Notes under the pieces: model-generated | What the model saw: only the letters and a program-made list of their open reading frames with translations | Database searches by the model: none | What the model was told of the DNA's origin: nothing | NCBI GenBank assembly: GCA_019694315.1 | Contig: JAIBCE010000021.1 | Span: 1 to 44,484, forward strand | Reading direction: 5' to 3' | From: Sandaracinaceae bacterium | GTDB taxonomy: Bacteria; Myxococcota_A; Polyangia; Polyangiales; Sandaracinaceae | Length of the DNA stretch: 44,484 bases | In this document: piece after piece, positions 15,194-23,708 of the stretch | How the letters are laid out: every line of letters begins with the position of its first letter | Numbering within the stretch: position 1 is the first letter of the stretch | Translations under genes and position numbers: made by a program

Positions 15194-17773
15194 TCAGAGC
15201 CGCGGATCGACCGGATCGCTCTCGAGCGCGAGCACTCCGAGCACACACTCGTGCACGCGACGCAGCGGCTGCTTCTTCACGAAGCGCTCGAGCGCCTCGA
15301 GGCCGAGGGCCAGCTCTCGCGTGGCGAGCGCGCGCTTCTTGCCCACGGCTCGCTCACGGAGGCGCGCGAGGTGCTCGGGTCGATCGTAGTCGGGGCCGTA
15401 GATGAGCTTGAGGTAGCTCGGGCCGCGCACCTTGAGCGCGGGCTGTACGAGGCCTCGCGGGCCGCGGGGCGCGTAGTCGAGCGGCTTGACCACCATGCCC
15501 TCGCCGCCGCGTCCGACGAGCTCCTGCCACCACGCGCTCGCCTCGGTCGCGTCGTCGTCGCGGCTCAGATCCACCACGCGGTGCGAGGTGGCCACGAGCA
15601 CACCGCTCGCATCGTGGGCGGCGAGCTGCGCGAGCGTCTGCATGTGCCAGAGGTGATCGCGATCGACGTGGACGTGGCCCTCGCTCGCGAGCAGGTGGAA
15701 CGGGGCGAGGCGGTGATCCGTCAGCGTCGCGATCGGCCACGAATAGCGCCGATACGCGTCGATCAGGGCGCCCACGCCGGCGCGCCGCTCGAGGGTCCGC
15801 GTCTCGAGCGCGCGCACGTCGAGGCCGCGCGCGCGGGCGCTCGCGAGGAGGCGCGAGGCGTCGTCGAGCATGCGTGTGCCCGCGTGGCCGACGGCCGCGT
15901 ACTGCCGCTCGATGAGCTCGCGCGCCTTGGCCGACCACGGCATGAGCTCCGTGTCGAGCGCGAGCCAGCCGGTGCCGAGCGCCTCGAAGAGGCCCGCGCG
16001 CTCGGCCGCGTCGACGACGATCGACACGAGCCCCTGCTCCACGGCGCGATCGGCGAAGAAGCGGCGGCCCGTGCGCGTGTAGACGACACCGCGGCCATCG
16101 TCGATCACGCCGAAGCGAGCGCGGGCGACCGCCTCGTCGCGGCACACGATCACGATCGCGCGCGAGCCCATGTGCTTCTCCTCGCACACGACCCTCTGGC
16201 GGCCCTCGGGCAGGCTCGCGCGGAAGTAACCGAAGGCCTCCTCGGGACGCTCGAGCAGCGTGCCCTCGCGTGCGCTCTCCACGGGCGACATGGTGGGAGG
16301 CAGGTGCACGAGCCAGCGCGGGCTCACGGCGAAGCGGCTCAGCACCTCGAGCGCCGCGCCCACGTGGGCGGCCTCGATCGTCACCGAGGGCCCGAGGGTG
16401 GTGGTCACGATGCGCTTGCCCACGAGCTCGCCCAGATCGAGGAGCGCGTCGTCGTCGTGCTGCGCGGAGAGCGAGCCGGGGCTCTCGCGCGGAGCGAGCG
16501 GTCGTCGCGGCTCGTAGAAGGTGCGCGCGGCGGGCACCTCCACCAGCTCGCGCTCGGGCCAGCGCAGCGCGGTGAGCTTGCCGCCGAAGACGCAGCCGGT
16601 GTCGAGGCAGATCGTGTCGTTGAGCCACTCGGCCTCGAGCACCGGCGTGTGGCCGTAGACGACGGTCGCCTGCCCGCGATAGCCGCGCGCCCAGTCCGCG
16701 CGCACGGGGAGGCCGAATTCGTCGACCTCGCCGGTGGTCTCGCCGTAGAGCGCGAACTCGCGCACGGCCCCCGAGGCGCGCATCTGCATCTCGCGCTTCA
16801 TGCCTGCGTGCGCCGCCACGAGGCGACCGCGATCGAGCACGAGGTGGCTCGCGAGGCCGTCGACGAAGTCGGCGAGCGTGGCGCTCGTCCGCGCGCGCTC
16901 CTCGGGCGCGAGCGCCTCGAGCTCGGCGAGCGTGCGCTCGAGGCCGTGGCTCGCCTTCACGTGGGCACCGCGCAGCGCGCGCACGAGCTTGGCCTCGTGG
17001 TTGCCCGGGACCATGAGCGCGGAGCCGGCCTCGACCATGGCCTTGGCGAGCGTGAGACACGCGATCGACGCAGGGCCCCGATCGACGAGATCGCCCAGGA
17101 ATACGGCCTTTCGCGACGGATGGCGCCACACGCCGTCGCTGGGCGCGTAGCCCAGGCGCGCGAGCAGCGCGGTGAGCTCGTCGAGGCAGCCGTGCACGTC
17201 GCCGATCAGATCGAAGGGCCCGTGGTCCTCGCGTCGATCGGCGTGGAGCTTGGTGCGCTCGAGCGTGGCGGCGGCGATCTCCTCTTCGCTCGAGAGGACG
17301 AACACGCGTCGAAAGCCCTCGCGCGCGAGGGCCTTGTCGCTCCGGCCCACGCTGCGCCGGAGGCTCGCGTGCTGGCGCAGCACGTAGCCGCGGCTGTGGG
17401 GGCGCTCGGGGCGATCGGCGTTGTGGCGGAGGCACGCGTCGACACCCACGTCGAGCACGACCGCCACCGGATACGCATGGAATTCCTTGGCGATCGATAC
17501 GAGCGAGGCGCGATCCTCGGGCCGCACGTTGGTCGCGTCGATCACCGTGAGGAGGCCCGCCGCGAGCCGCTTGCGCAGGAGGAAGTGGAGGGCCTCGAAC
17601 GCGTCGTTCGTCGCGCTCATGTCGCCCTCGTCGTTGCGCACCATCGCGCGGAGCGCGTCCGAGCTCAGGATCTCCGACGGCAGGAAGAGGCGACGCGCGA
17701 GCGTGCTCTTGCCCGAGCCCGAGGGCCCGACGAGCACCACGACCGAGAGCGCAGGGATCGCGAGGCTGCTCAT
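15194..17773 (-). CDS. pnkp: Pnkp: polynucleotide kinase-phosphatase with ligase-like adenylyltransferase domain (RNA repair)
   Basis: 859 residues from ATG at 17773, close to the length of characterised bacterial Pnkp. Three domains are visible. The kinase has P-loop GPSGSGKST (16-24). The 2',3' metallophosphatase has GDVHGC (191-196), GDLVDRGP (227-234), GNHE (257-260) and GHTP. The nucleotidyltransferase has the adenylated Lys533 in EEKHMGSRA, EGMVVKP (758-764) and LKVR (780-783). The enzyme heals the 5'-OH and 2',3'-cyclic phosphate ends left by ribotoxins and, with Hen1, seals them. Its ATG overlaps the Hen1 stop by four bases. All core motifs are intact. Confidence 0.95.
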   Translation of the reverse strand: MSSLAIPALSVVVLVGPSGSGKSTLARRLFLPSEILSSDALRAMVRNDEGDMSATNDAFEALHFLLRKRLAAGLLTVIDATNVRPEDRASLVSIAKEFHAYPVAVVLDVGVDACLRHNADRPERPHSRGYVLRQHASLRRSVGRSDKALAREGFRRVFVLSSEEEIAAATLERTKLHADRREDHGPFDLIGDVHGCLDELTALLARLGYAPSDGVWRHPSRKAVFLGDLVDRGPASIACLTLAKAMVEAGSALMVPGNHEAKLVRALRGAHVKASHGLERTLAELEALAPEERARTSATLADFVDGLASHLVLDRGRLVAAHAGMKREMQMRASGAVREFALYGETTGEVDEFGLPVRADWARGYRGQATVVYGHTPVLEAEWLNDTICLDTGCVFGGKLTALRWPERELVEVPAARTFYEPRRPLAPRESPGSLSAQHDDDALLDLGELVGKRIVTTTLGPSVTIEAAHVGAALEVLSRFAVSPRWLVHLPPTMSPVESAREGTLLERPEEAFGYFRASLPEGRQRVVCEEKHMGSRAIVIVCRDEAVARARFGVIDDGRGVVYTRTGRRFFADRAVEQGLVSIVVDAAERAGLFEALGTGWLALDTELMPWSAKARELIERQYAAVGHAGTRMLDDASRLLASARARGLDVRALETRTLERRAGVGALIDAYRRYSWPIATLTDHRLAPFHLLASEGHVHVDRDHLWHMQTLAQLAAHDASGVLVATSHRVVDLSRDDDATEASAWWQELVGRGGEGMVVKPLDYAPRGPRGLVQPALKVRGPSYLKLIYGPDYDRPEHLARLRERAVGKKRALATRELALGLEALERFVKKQPLRRVHECVLGVLALESDPVDPRL

Positions 17774-19185
17774 GCGCCCTCCGTGCCGCGGACGAAGACG
17801 GCGAGCTGCGTGGGCGCGCCCACCTCCGGATCGTCTGGGCCCACGAGCGAGATCGTGGCGAGGTAGCCATGGGCGTCCGCGACGCGGGCGGCCCACGCCG
17901 CGAATTGCGCGCGCGTCCACTCGAAGCGGTGATCTCGGTGTCGGAGCGCGCCCGGCGCGAGCGTCGCGAAGCGTACGTTGTGCTCCACGTTGGGCGTGGT
18001 GATCACGATCACGCGCGGTCGCGCGGCCGCGAAGAGGCTCGCCTCGAAGAAGGGCAGGCGATCGAGGTCGAGGTGCTCGATCACCTCCACGCAGACGATC
18101 GCGTCGAGGCCCTCGAGGCGCGCATCGCGGTACATGAGCGAGCCCTGGACGAGCGAGAGGCGCGCGCGCCGCGCGGGGGGCATCGAGAGCAGGTCGAGGC
18201 GCTTGTCGGCGCGCTCGAGCGACACGGGGCTCACGTCCATGCCGATCACGCGCGTGTGCCGAGGCTCGTCGAGGAGGAGCTTCACGAGGCGTCCCTCGCC
18301 GCAGCCGGCGTCGGCCACGCTCGTCACCTCGTGCTGTGCGAGCACCTCGAGCACCGCGCGCATCCGCAGGCCCTGGAGGCTCTGCGCGCGCTCGAGGCTC
18401 TGCTCCTCGCGGTCGCCCGCCGTGCTGGCCTCGTCGGGGTCGCGCGTCTCCTCCTGCTCGAGGCGCTCGAGCGCGCGTCGTGTGAGGCGCCGCTGGTGAC
18501 GGAGATAGCGCGAGGTGATCAGCTCCTTGTCGGGGTGGCCCGCGAGCCAGCCCTCGCCGCGCCGGAGGAGCTTCTCGATCTCGTCGTCACCCACCCAGTA
18601 GTGCTTGTCGTCGTCGAGCACCGGCACGAGCACCACGAGGTGCGCGAGCAGCTCCGAGAGGCGCACGCGTCCGCGCAGCGTGAGCGCGCGGTACGGTCCG
18701 GTGCCCCATGCGGGAAAGGCCGGATCGAGAGGCGCCTCGTCGAGCGTCACGTCGTAGCCGAGCGGAAGGAAGAGGCGACGCGCGAGCTCGGTGCCGCCGC
18801 GGCAGGGAAGGGCGGGGATGCGCGCCTCGAGCTCGAGCGCGCTCTCGGCGAGCGCGGCGCGCTCCTTGGAACGACCCGAGAGCGCCGTGCCGAACGCGCG
18901 CGTGATCGCCACCGCGAGGAACGAGCTCGCGGCGTAGGGGCGATCGTTGACGTACTGGCTCAGCGCGCCGCTCTCGCCCTCGGGACCGCGTCGATCGCGG
19001 ACGAGACCGATGGGATCGAGCTCCACGAGGAGCGCGGCGGTGCAGACCTCCTCGGAGGCCTCCGGGAAGAACACGTGCGCGATCCCATGAGGGAGGGCGA
19101 TCTCGTGCACGCGCTCGGGGTGCTTGTGGAGGAGGAAGCCGAGATCGGTCGCGGTCGCGCCGCGGTACGTGAGCGTGAGGAGCAT
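17770..19185 (-). CDS. hen1: Hen1: RNA 3'-terminal ribose 2'-O-methyltransferase
   Basis: 471 residues from ATG at 19185. The N-terminal half (about 1-240, MLLTLTYRGATATDLGFLLHK) is the bacterial Hen1 N-terminal domain that contacts Pnkp and enables ligation. The C-terminal half is a SAM methyltransferase with DAGCGEG (292-298) and the Mn-binding set EVIEH (Glu367, Glu370, His371) plus a His in RHRDHRFEW (416-419). Hen1 methylates the 2'-OH at the break before sealing, so the repaired RNA resists re-cleavage. First gene of the two-gene RNA repair operon (4-bp overlap with pnkp). Between residues about 240 and 265 a charged linker joins the domains. Confidence 0.95.
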   Translation of the reverse strand: MLLTLTYRGATATDLGFLLHKHPERVHEIALPHGIAHVFFPEASEEVCTAALLVELDPIGLVRDRRGPEGESGALSQYVNDRPYAASSFLAVAITRAFGTALSGRSKERAALAESALELEARIPALPCRGGTELARRLFLPLGYDVTLDEAPLDPAFPAWGTGPYRALTLRGRVRLSELLAHLVVLVPVLDDDKHYWVGDDEIEKLLRRGEGWLAGHPDKELITSRYLRHQRRLTRRALERLEQEETRDPDEASTAGDREEQSLERAQSLQGLRMRAVLEVLAQHEVTSVADAGCGEGRLVKLLLDEPRHTRVIGMDVSPVSLERADKRLDLLSMPPARRARLSLVQGSLMYRDARLEGLDAIVCVEVIEHLDLDRLPFFEASLFAAARPRVIVITTPNVEHNVRFATLAPGALRHRDHRFEWTRAQFAAWAARVADAHGYLATISLVGPDDPEVGAPTQLAVFVRGTEGA

Positions 19186-19346
19186 GGGCCTTTCGTCGCA
19201 CGTGAGGATCGCGCGCGTCGGCGCGACGTGTCCACGACGCGCCGAGCACGCGCAGCTGACGATCGCGGCGCTTGGGTCCCACGGACCGGACCGGCGCGGC
19301 CCACTGGGGCGATGACTCTCGTGCACCGATGCGAGAGCATCGACGG

Positions 19347-20624
19347 ATGCGTCACTCGCGGCCCGCCATCCTCCTCGCGCTCGGCCTCGGCAGCGCGGGC
19401 TGTCCCGACACGAACGTGATCGACGATGCGTCGTCGACCGATCTCCCCGACGCGGCACCGTCGGCCGACACGACGATCGCCCTCGAGGACACGAGCCTGC
19501 CCCGCGACGCTCGCACCGAGCCCGACGGCGCGCGTCCCCTCGACGACGCGGGGCCGCTCCTCGTCCCGACGACCGTGGACCTCCTCTTCCTCGTCGACGA
19601 CTCGAGCTCGATGGCCGAGGAGCAGGCCAACCTCATCGCCGAGCTCCCGCGCTTGATCCGGGTGCTCGCCAGCGGAGATCGCGACGGCGACGGTACGCGT
19701 GACTTCACACCGCCCACCTCGCTCCACGTCGGCTTCGTCACCTCCGACATGGGCGCAGGGCCCTTCGGCGGCGTCCCGACGTGCCGCGCCGGCCTCGGCG
19801 ACGACGGAATCCTCCGCGCGGAGAGCCGCCTCACGACGGCGCCCTGCTCGGCCGTGTATCCGTCGGGCGTCTTCTCCTTCGCGCCCGACACCGACGACGC
19901 CGCTGCCTTCGCGAGCACGCTCGGCTGCGTGGCCAGCGTGGGCACGGGCGGCTGCGGCTTCGAGCAGCAGCTCGAGGCGAGCCTCAAGGCCGTGACGCCG
20001 ACGAGCGCCGCCGCGTGGACGGCGGCGGGCTACGTGCCACCCCGCTTCGTCAGCGTCGAGGGTGTGCCCGACGAGATCGCCGGGCAGGGCGACGCCGCGA
20101 ACGCGGGCTTTCTGCGACCCGACTCGATCCTCGCGATCTCGTTCCTCACCGACGAAGAGGACTGCTCGGTGCGGGACTACGGGCTCTTCGTCACCGGTGA
20201 TCCTCGCTTCATGAGCATCCCGCTCAACCTGCGATGCAACACCTTCGGCGATCCGGCCATGGGCTACGTCCACGCCGTGGATCGCTACGTGAGCGGCTTC
20301 CTCGGCCTGCGTCGGAACCCCGCGGATCTCGTGTTCTCCGCGGTGGTCGGCATCCCGCCCGAGACCGAGGCCGACGCCGCGGCGGGCGACTTCGCCGCGA
20401 TCCTCTCGCACCCGAACATGCTCCCTCGCGTCAACGCGATGGGAACGAACCTCGAGCCATCGTGCGTCAGCTCGAATGGTGTCGCGTATCCGCCCATCCG
20501 CTTCGTGCAGGTGGCGGCGGGCCTCCACGAGGCGGGTGCTCACGTCTCGCTCTCGTCGATCTGCGCGGGCAGCTACCAGCCTGCGATCGACGGCATCGTG
20601 ACGCGGCTGCTCGAGCATCCCTGA
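19347..20624 (+). CDS. Lipoprotein with VWA/MIDAS-like domain
   Basis: 425 residues from ATG at 19347 (an in-frame ATG at 19329 is possible). The lipoprotein signal ends at SAGC (Cys19). An Asp/Ala/Thr/Pro-rich linker spans about 20-72. A von Willebrand A-like domain follows, beginning VDLLFLVDDSSSM, where DxSxS of the metal site is Asp84/Ser86/Ser88. Later segments include FVTSDMGAG, SILAISFLTDEEDCS and SVVVGIPPE-like strands. Similar MIDAS lipoproteins are abundant in Sandaracinus-type genomes, and roles in adhesion or protein binding are plausible. It is divergent from hen1 across 161 bp, which must hold both promoters. Confidence 0.8.
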   Translation: MRHSRPAILLALGLGSAGCPDTNVIDDASSTDLPDAAPSADTTIALEDTSLPRDARTEPDGARPLDDAGPLLVPTTVDLLFLVDDSSSMAEEQANLIAELPRLIRVLASGDRDGDGTRDFTPPTSLHVGFVTSDMGAGPFGGVPTCRAGLGDDGILRAESRLTTAPCSAVYPSGVFSFAPDTDDAAAFASTLGCVASVGTGGCGFEQQLEASLKAVTPTSAAAWTAAGYVPPRFVSVEGVPDEIAGQGDAANAGFLRPDSILAISFLTDEEDCSVRDYGLFVTGDPRFMSIPLNLRCNTFGDPAMGYVHAVDRYVSGFLGLRRNPADLVFSAVVGIPPETEADAAAGDFAAILSHPNMLPRVNAMGTNLEPSCVSSNGVAYPPIRFVQVAAGLHEAGAHVSLSSICAGSYQPAIDGIVTRLLEHP

Positions 20625-20762
20625 CGTCCGCCACGCGCTTCGGCGCAGCTGCTCTTCACCCCACGGAAGGGCCTCGCCCGACGCGCGCGCCCTGTGCCTC
20701 GCGGCTCGACAAGAGGCCGTGAACGACGAAGACTCGTATACGACCGACAGCGGAGGTGGCCG

Positions 20763-20993
20763 ATGAGGATCCTGGTGGTGCTCGCACTGCTTCTCGTGCC
20801 CGCGACAGCGCTCCTCTCTCCGACGGCCGCCCGCGCGGAAGACCCCGTCCAGCTTCCCGAGATCGTCATCACGCCAGCGACGCCATCCGTTCGTGTGTTC
20901 GTGGCGCGACGCCGTCCCGAGCCTCGCATCGACGATCTGCGGACGTCGTTCACCTCGGAGATCGTCGCGTCCTCCGAGCGCGCACCGTTCTGA
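20763..20993 (+). CDS. Small secreted protein
   Basis: 76 residues from ATG at 20763, preceded by GGAGGT at ideal spacing. Residues 1-25 are a clear Sec signal peptide (hydrophobic 4-20, cleavage after ARA near 25). The mature part of about 50 residues starts EDPVQLPEIVITPATP and is basic then acidic, with no Cys and no known motif. The LPEIVITP stretch is a beta-strand like those at the N-terminus of TonB-box or plug regions, but no receptor follows. Likely a real but uncharacterised periplasmic peptide. Confidence 0.6.
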   Translation: MRILVVLALLLVPATALLSPTAARAEDPVQLPEIVITPATPSVRVFVARRRPEPRIDDLRTSFTSEIVASSERAPF

Positions 20994-21022
20994 TCGCAGC
21001 CTGACCTCGGAAGGGAGACGGC

Positions 21023-21520
21023 GTGCGGCATCTCGCGGGGTCCCTCGTTGACGCGGCGGCTCCACTTCCAACAACGTGCGCGTCGTCTCGCACGAACACA
21101 GTGCACCGACGATGGCCGCATGAGCAGGCCATCTATTCGGCGCTCCACCAGCGCCACGTCGATGACGTGAGTCGGGTGATCGAGCAGGTGATCGCCGAGC
21201 ACCCCGGCGGCTCGCTCGAGGACTTCGCGTCCGCGTTGGTCCGCGGTCTTGCGGACGTCCACATGGCCGATCCCGAGCTCCATCAGCTCGTCACCGCCCT
21301 CGTGCCCGAAGGACCTGCGGGCTTCCGCGCTGCGCTCCTCGAGACCTTCGAGGGGGTGATCGCGCCGAACGACGAGGTGGGGAGACGAAGGCTTTTCGTC
21401 CTTCCCCACCTCGTCGAGTCTCTCGTTCATGGGCTCACGCAGCGTCCTGACTTCATCTCGCGCGAGAGCGCGAAGGACGAGGCGGTGAGGACGGTGCGCC
21501 TCTACCTCGCGCCGGCCTGA
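21023..21520 (+). pseudogene. TetR-family regulator remnant lacking the DNA-binding domain
   Basis: From about 21119 the frame encodes a typical TetR ligand domain (EQAIYSALHQRHVDDVSRVI, then LVRGLADVHMADPELHQLV). In intact relatives that sequence is preceded directly by the recognition helix (...YxYFPNKEAI). Here the preceding 32 residues (MRHLAGSLVDAAAP...) have no helix-turn-helix, and none is visible in the other frames upstream. The 5' third of the gene therefore appears to have been deleted. If translated from the GTG at 21023 it would be a domain without DNA binding. It runs convergent with, and overlaps by 68 bp, another damaged gene (21453-21914). Confidence 0.65.
21370..21416. repeat. 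Long imperfect palindrome inside the TetR remnant
   Basis: CGACGAGGTGGGG (21370-21382) is exactly complementary to CCCCACCTCGTCG (21404-21416). Inside it, GACGAA (21384-21389) pairs with TTCGTC (21395-21400) around a 5-nt loop, separated from the outer stem only by A versus CTT. Nineteen base pairs in 47 nt is far more structure than coding constraint would give. It is not followed by a T-tract. Confidence 0.8.
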
Positions 21521-21914
21521 CGAAGTCGCGCGCGTGCTCCTCCGCCCACTGCGCGAAGGTGGCGGGTGGGCGTCCGAGGAGCCGCTCGAGTTCGCCGGTG
21601 ACCGTCTCGACGCGTCCCTCTCGGATTTGGCGCACACCGGCCTCCCGAGCCGCTCGTGCGACCGCAGCATCGCGTGCGGCGAGATCCGGTCCGGTGTTGA
21701 GGAGGAAGAGCGAGTCGATGTCGCCCAACGACGCCGAGAGAGAGGCCATGTCGGCCGAGAGATCCCCGACACGGATCTCGACATCGTCGCCGAACCCCGC
21801 GCGCGCCTTGGCGGCGTCGCGCGCGAGGACCGCGGGTCGTTCGCCTCGCTCGACGAGGCGCCTCGTGACGAGGGAGCCGATGTTCCCGGTGGCACCAGTG
21901 ACGAGGTAGCGCAT
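21453..21914 (-). pseudogene. NmrA-like NAD(P)-binding protein with central region deleted
   Basis: 153 residues from ATG at 21914, against about 280 in the family. Residues 1-97 are the N-terminal Rossmann part (VTGATGNIG at 5-13, VLARDAAKA, VGDLSADMASL). The sequence then jumps directly to REGRVETVTGELERLLGRPP followed by TFAQWAEEHARDF, which in relatives is the extreme C-terminus. Some 130-160 central residues, including the catalytic/ligand part, are missing without a frameshift. The C-terminal extension after DFVR is not family-like and reads through the end of the TetR remnant. It starts immediately after the TAG of the SGNH gene, so it is the second gene of that operon. Confidence 0.7.
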
Positions 21915-22745
21915 CTACACCTCGCTCCAGCCAGCGAGGATCTCGAGGGCGATGCGCTTCTGTCCGGCGAGACCGAAGTGAAGGCCGTCGCTCGTGAGGA
22001 GCTCGGGGGCAGGTGGTGTGCCGAGACGAGAGAAGAGGTCGATCGTCGGGCCGCCGAGCCGACGGACAGCCGCGGCGACGCGCGCGACATCCTCGTTGCG
22101 GAAGCGGACACCGAAGCGGGAGAGGCCCCAGTGCGCGATGACGCGCGCTTCGTCCGCCGCAGGTGCCGTGATCCAGAGACAACGGGCCTTCGTCTCGCCC
22201 GACATGCGATGCTCGAGCTCGGCGAGGTTCCGCGCCGTCTCTTCGTGAGCGACGAGCGTCTTGGTGGGACTCGGCCCTTGCGTGCGCGCGTCGTTGACGC
22301 CCAGGAAGACCAGGACCCAGTCGGGATCGGTCGCGATCACCTCACCCGCGCGGACGAGCGCGTGGGTCGTCGTGTCTCCTGGCACCGCCCGGATCGTGAG
22401 CGACAGATCGTCGGCCTCGCGGCGCATGCCGAGCATCTCGGCCAGGATCCGCGCCCACGACTCCGGATCAGCGGTGTGGCTGTCGCCGAAGGCCACGATG
22501 CGCGCACCCTTCGGCAAGGGGAGCCTATCGACGCGTGTTGCGACGACGGGATCGGCCAGCAGCTCGCGCGCGGCGTTCCTCACGCCTTCACGCATTCCCG
22601 CGAGCGCCGCGCGGTAGAGCTCGGGGTCGAGCCCCAGGAGCGCGGCGCGGGTGCTCTCGGTCAGCGTGGCGATTCCTGGCAGCGAGCCCAGCGTGCTCTC
22701 GGGCTGGAGGATCTTGAGGAGCCATCGAATCGATTCGTCGGTCAT
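21915..22745 (-). CDS. SGNH/GDSL-family hydrolase
   Basis: 276 residues from ATG at 22745 with GGAG five bases upstream (a GTG two codons earlier is possible). All four SGNH blocks are present: nucleophile Ser89 in AFGDSHTAD, Gly123 in PGDTT, Asn151 in FLGVNDAR, and Asp253/His256 in TSDGLHFG. The first 80 residues are a helical region without a signal peptide, so the enzyme is probably cytoplasmic. The family hydrolyses esters or acetyl groups on lipids, sugars or small molecules. Substrate unknown. Directly followed by the truncated NmrA-like gene (stop and start adjacent). Confidence 0.85.
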   Translation of the reverse strand: MTDESIRWLLKILQPESTLGSLPGIATLTESTRAALLGLDPELYRAALAGMREGVRNAARELLADPVVATRVDRLPLPKGARIVAFGDSHTADPESWARILAEMLGMRREADDLSLTIRAVPGDTTTHALVRAGEVIATDPDWVLVFLGVNDARTQGPSPTKTLVAHEETARNLAELEHRMSGETKARCLWITAPAADEARVIAHWGLSRFGVRFRNEDVARVAAAVRRLGGPTIDLFSRLGTPPAPELLTSDGLHFGLAGQKRIALEILAGWSEV

Positions 22746-23004
22746 ACGCACTCCGTGTTGGCAGAGGCGTCAGAGATCCACGAACCAGGGAGTCGGTCAG
22801 CTCGCGTTCCGAGGCCGGAAACGTGGGACAATTCGCCTGCGCCGCTCGGGTTTCGGAGCCGTCCGCGCGACCCGCCCGTGCCCCTCGAGCTGCGCGTCCG
22901 CGGCGTGACGTACACGGTCTTGGCGATGTGGAAGGAGGGACCTCGATCCGCGCCTCGTGCATCTGTTCGCGTGACCGCGCATCTTCCGTCGTGACGGTCC
23001 GAGC
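22746..23004. other. Non-coding gap upstream of the SGNH gene
   Basis: Part of a 552-bp stretch without a convincing gene between the SGNH gene and the lipoprotein at 23298. The frame ending at 22994 (containing LELRVRGVTYTVLAMWKEG) reads like protein for about 35 residues but has no start or known family and may be a gene scrap. The remainder of the gap is the 100-bp repeat (23005-23104) and about 190 bp holding the promoter of the next operon. A GCTGC...GCAGC inverted repeat lies near 23222-23239. Confidence 0.4.
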
Positions 23005-23104
23005 GCGCGTCGGCTCAGCCCCTCTTCAGCCACGGAAGGGCGTCGAGATCGACGTTGCCGCCGCAGAGCACCACCCCGATGCGGCGGAGCGAAGCGGAGA
23101 GTCG
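23005..23104. repeat. Left 100-bp direct repeat: orphan copy of the threonine dehydratase gene 3' end
   Basis: Identical to 27806-27905 except for one base (C at 23019 versus G at 27820), in the same orientation, 4,801 bp apart. On the minus strand it holds the last codons (ending WLKR, then Gly in place of Ala, then TGA) of the gene at 27816-28802 plus about 10 bp beyond the stop. No upstream part of that gene is present, so it is a detached fragment. Confidence 0.95.
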
Positions 23105-23297
23105 GGATCTTCATGTTTACAGCGTCTCACGCGCCGGCGACTCGGCCTCTCGCTCCGGTGTGACGAGTGTGAACGACAGCGCGTTCTCACGGAGAGATTC
23201 CTGATCGCGTCCGCTCACAACGCTGCTGCAACGGCAGCGTAGTTCATTGACTTCGCTGTAGCGCGAGCCCAAAGTCGCGACCACTTGGAGGGTCGGC

Positions 23298-23708
23298 ATG
23301 ACGTGGCGAGCGCGTATCGGCTTCGCGGCGCTGGCGTTTTGCGCAGTCGCCACCGGGTGCGGGGGACGGACGGCGATGCGGGAGTTCTCGCTGGGCCAAT
23401 ACGACGAGCCGCCGCCGGTCCTATTCGCGCGTGTCCTCTCTGGAGTCCAAGCGCTTGGCTACGTTCCGACGAGCGTCGACGGCGCGCGCGGGACCATCGT
23501 CACCAACGCAGCCTTTCTCTCTCGGCGCGACGGCGCCGCGCAGCTCAGGGTGCAGCTCTATCGAGAAGGCTGGGTGTCCGTGACGGTCACGGGTGGGCCG
23601 GTGCGGCGCGACGCCCGCGGCGCGCTCGTGCCCGGAGAGCTTGCGAACGAATACCAGGCTTTCGTGCTCGGCCTCCGCGACCACATCGAGCCTCGAGACA
23701 GACCGTGA
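23298..23708 (+). CDS. Small lipoprotein, partner of CCWPGQ protein (copy 1)
   Basis: 136 residues from ATG at 23298 with GGAGGG upstream. A signal peptide ends at ATGC (Cys21). The mature domain of about 110 residues has the pattern VLSGVQALGYVPTSV, AQLRVQLYREGWVSV, GPV, and ELANEYQAF. A homologue is encoded at 35876-36259 (ALRGVRTLSYQPTQL, TQFRVQCFREGYVSV, RLREEYLRV). No known family recognised; it looks like a small alpha/beta periplasmic domain. The stop codon overlaps the GTG start of the next gene (GTGA), exactly as in the second copy, so the two products are probably made in equal amounts and work together. Confidence 0.75.
   Translation: MTWRARIGFAALAFCAVATGCGGRTAMREFSLGQYDEPPPVLFARVLSGVQALGYVPTSVDGARGTIVTNAAFLSRRDGAAQLRVQLYREGWVSVTVTGGPVRRDARGALVPGELANEYQAFVLGLRDHIEPRDRP

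Noticed and set aside
15110..17866. A 918-residue plus-strand frame and an 838-residue minus-strand frame across the pnkp region
   Set aside because: Both are shadows of pnkp, which has every expected motif in its own frame. The shadow products are low-complexity Arg/Ala/His sequence.
21534..22994. 486-residue plus-strand frame over the NmrA/SGNH genes
   Set aside because: Antisense to SGNH and NmrA-like sequences that have clear family motifs. Only its last 35 residues look protein-like, which is too little to call a gene.
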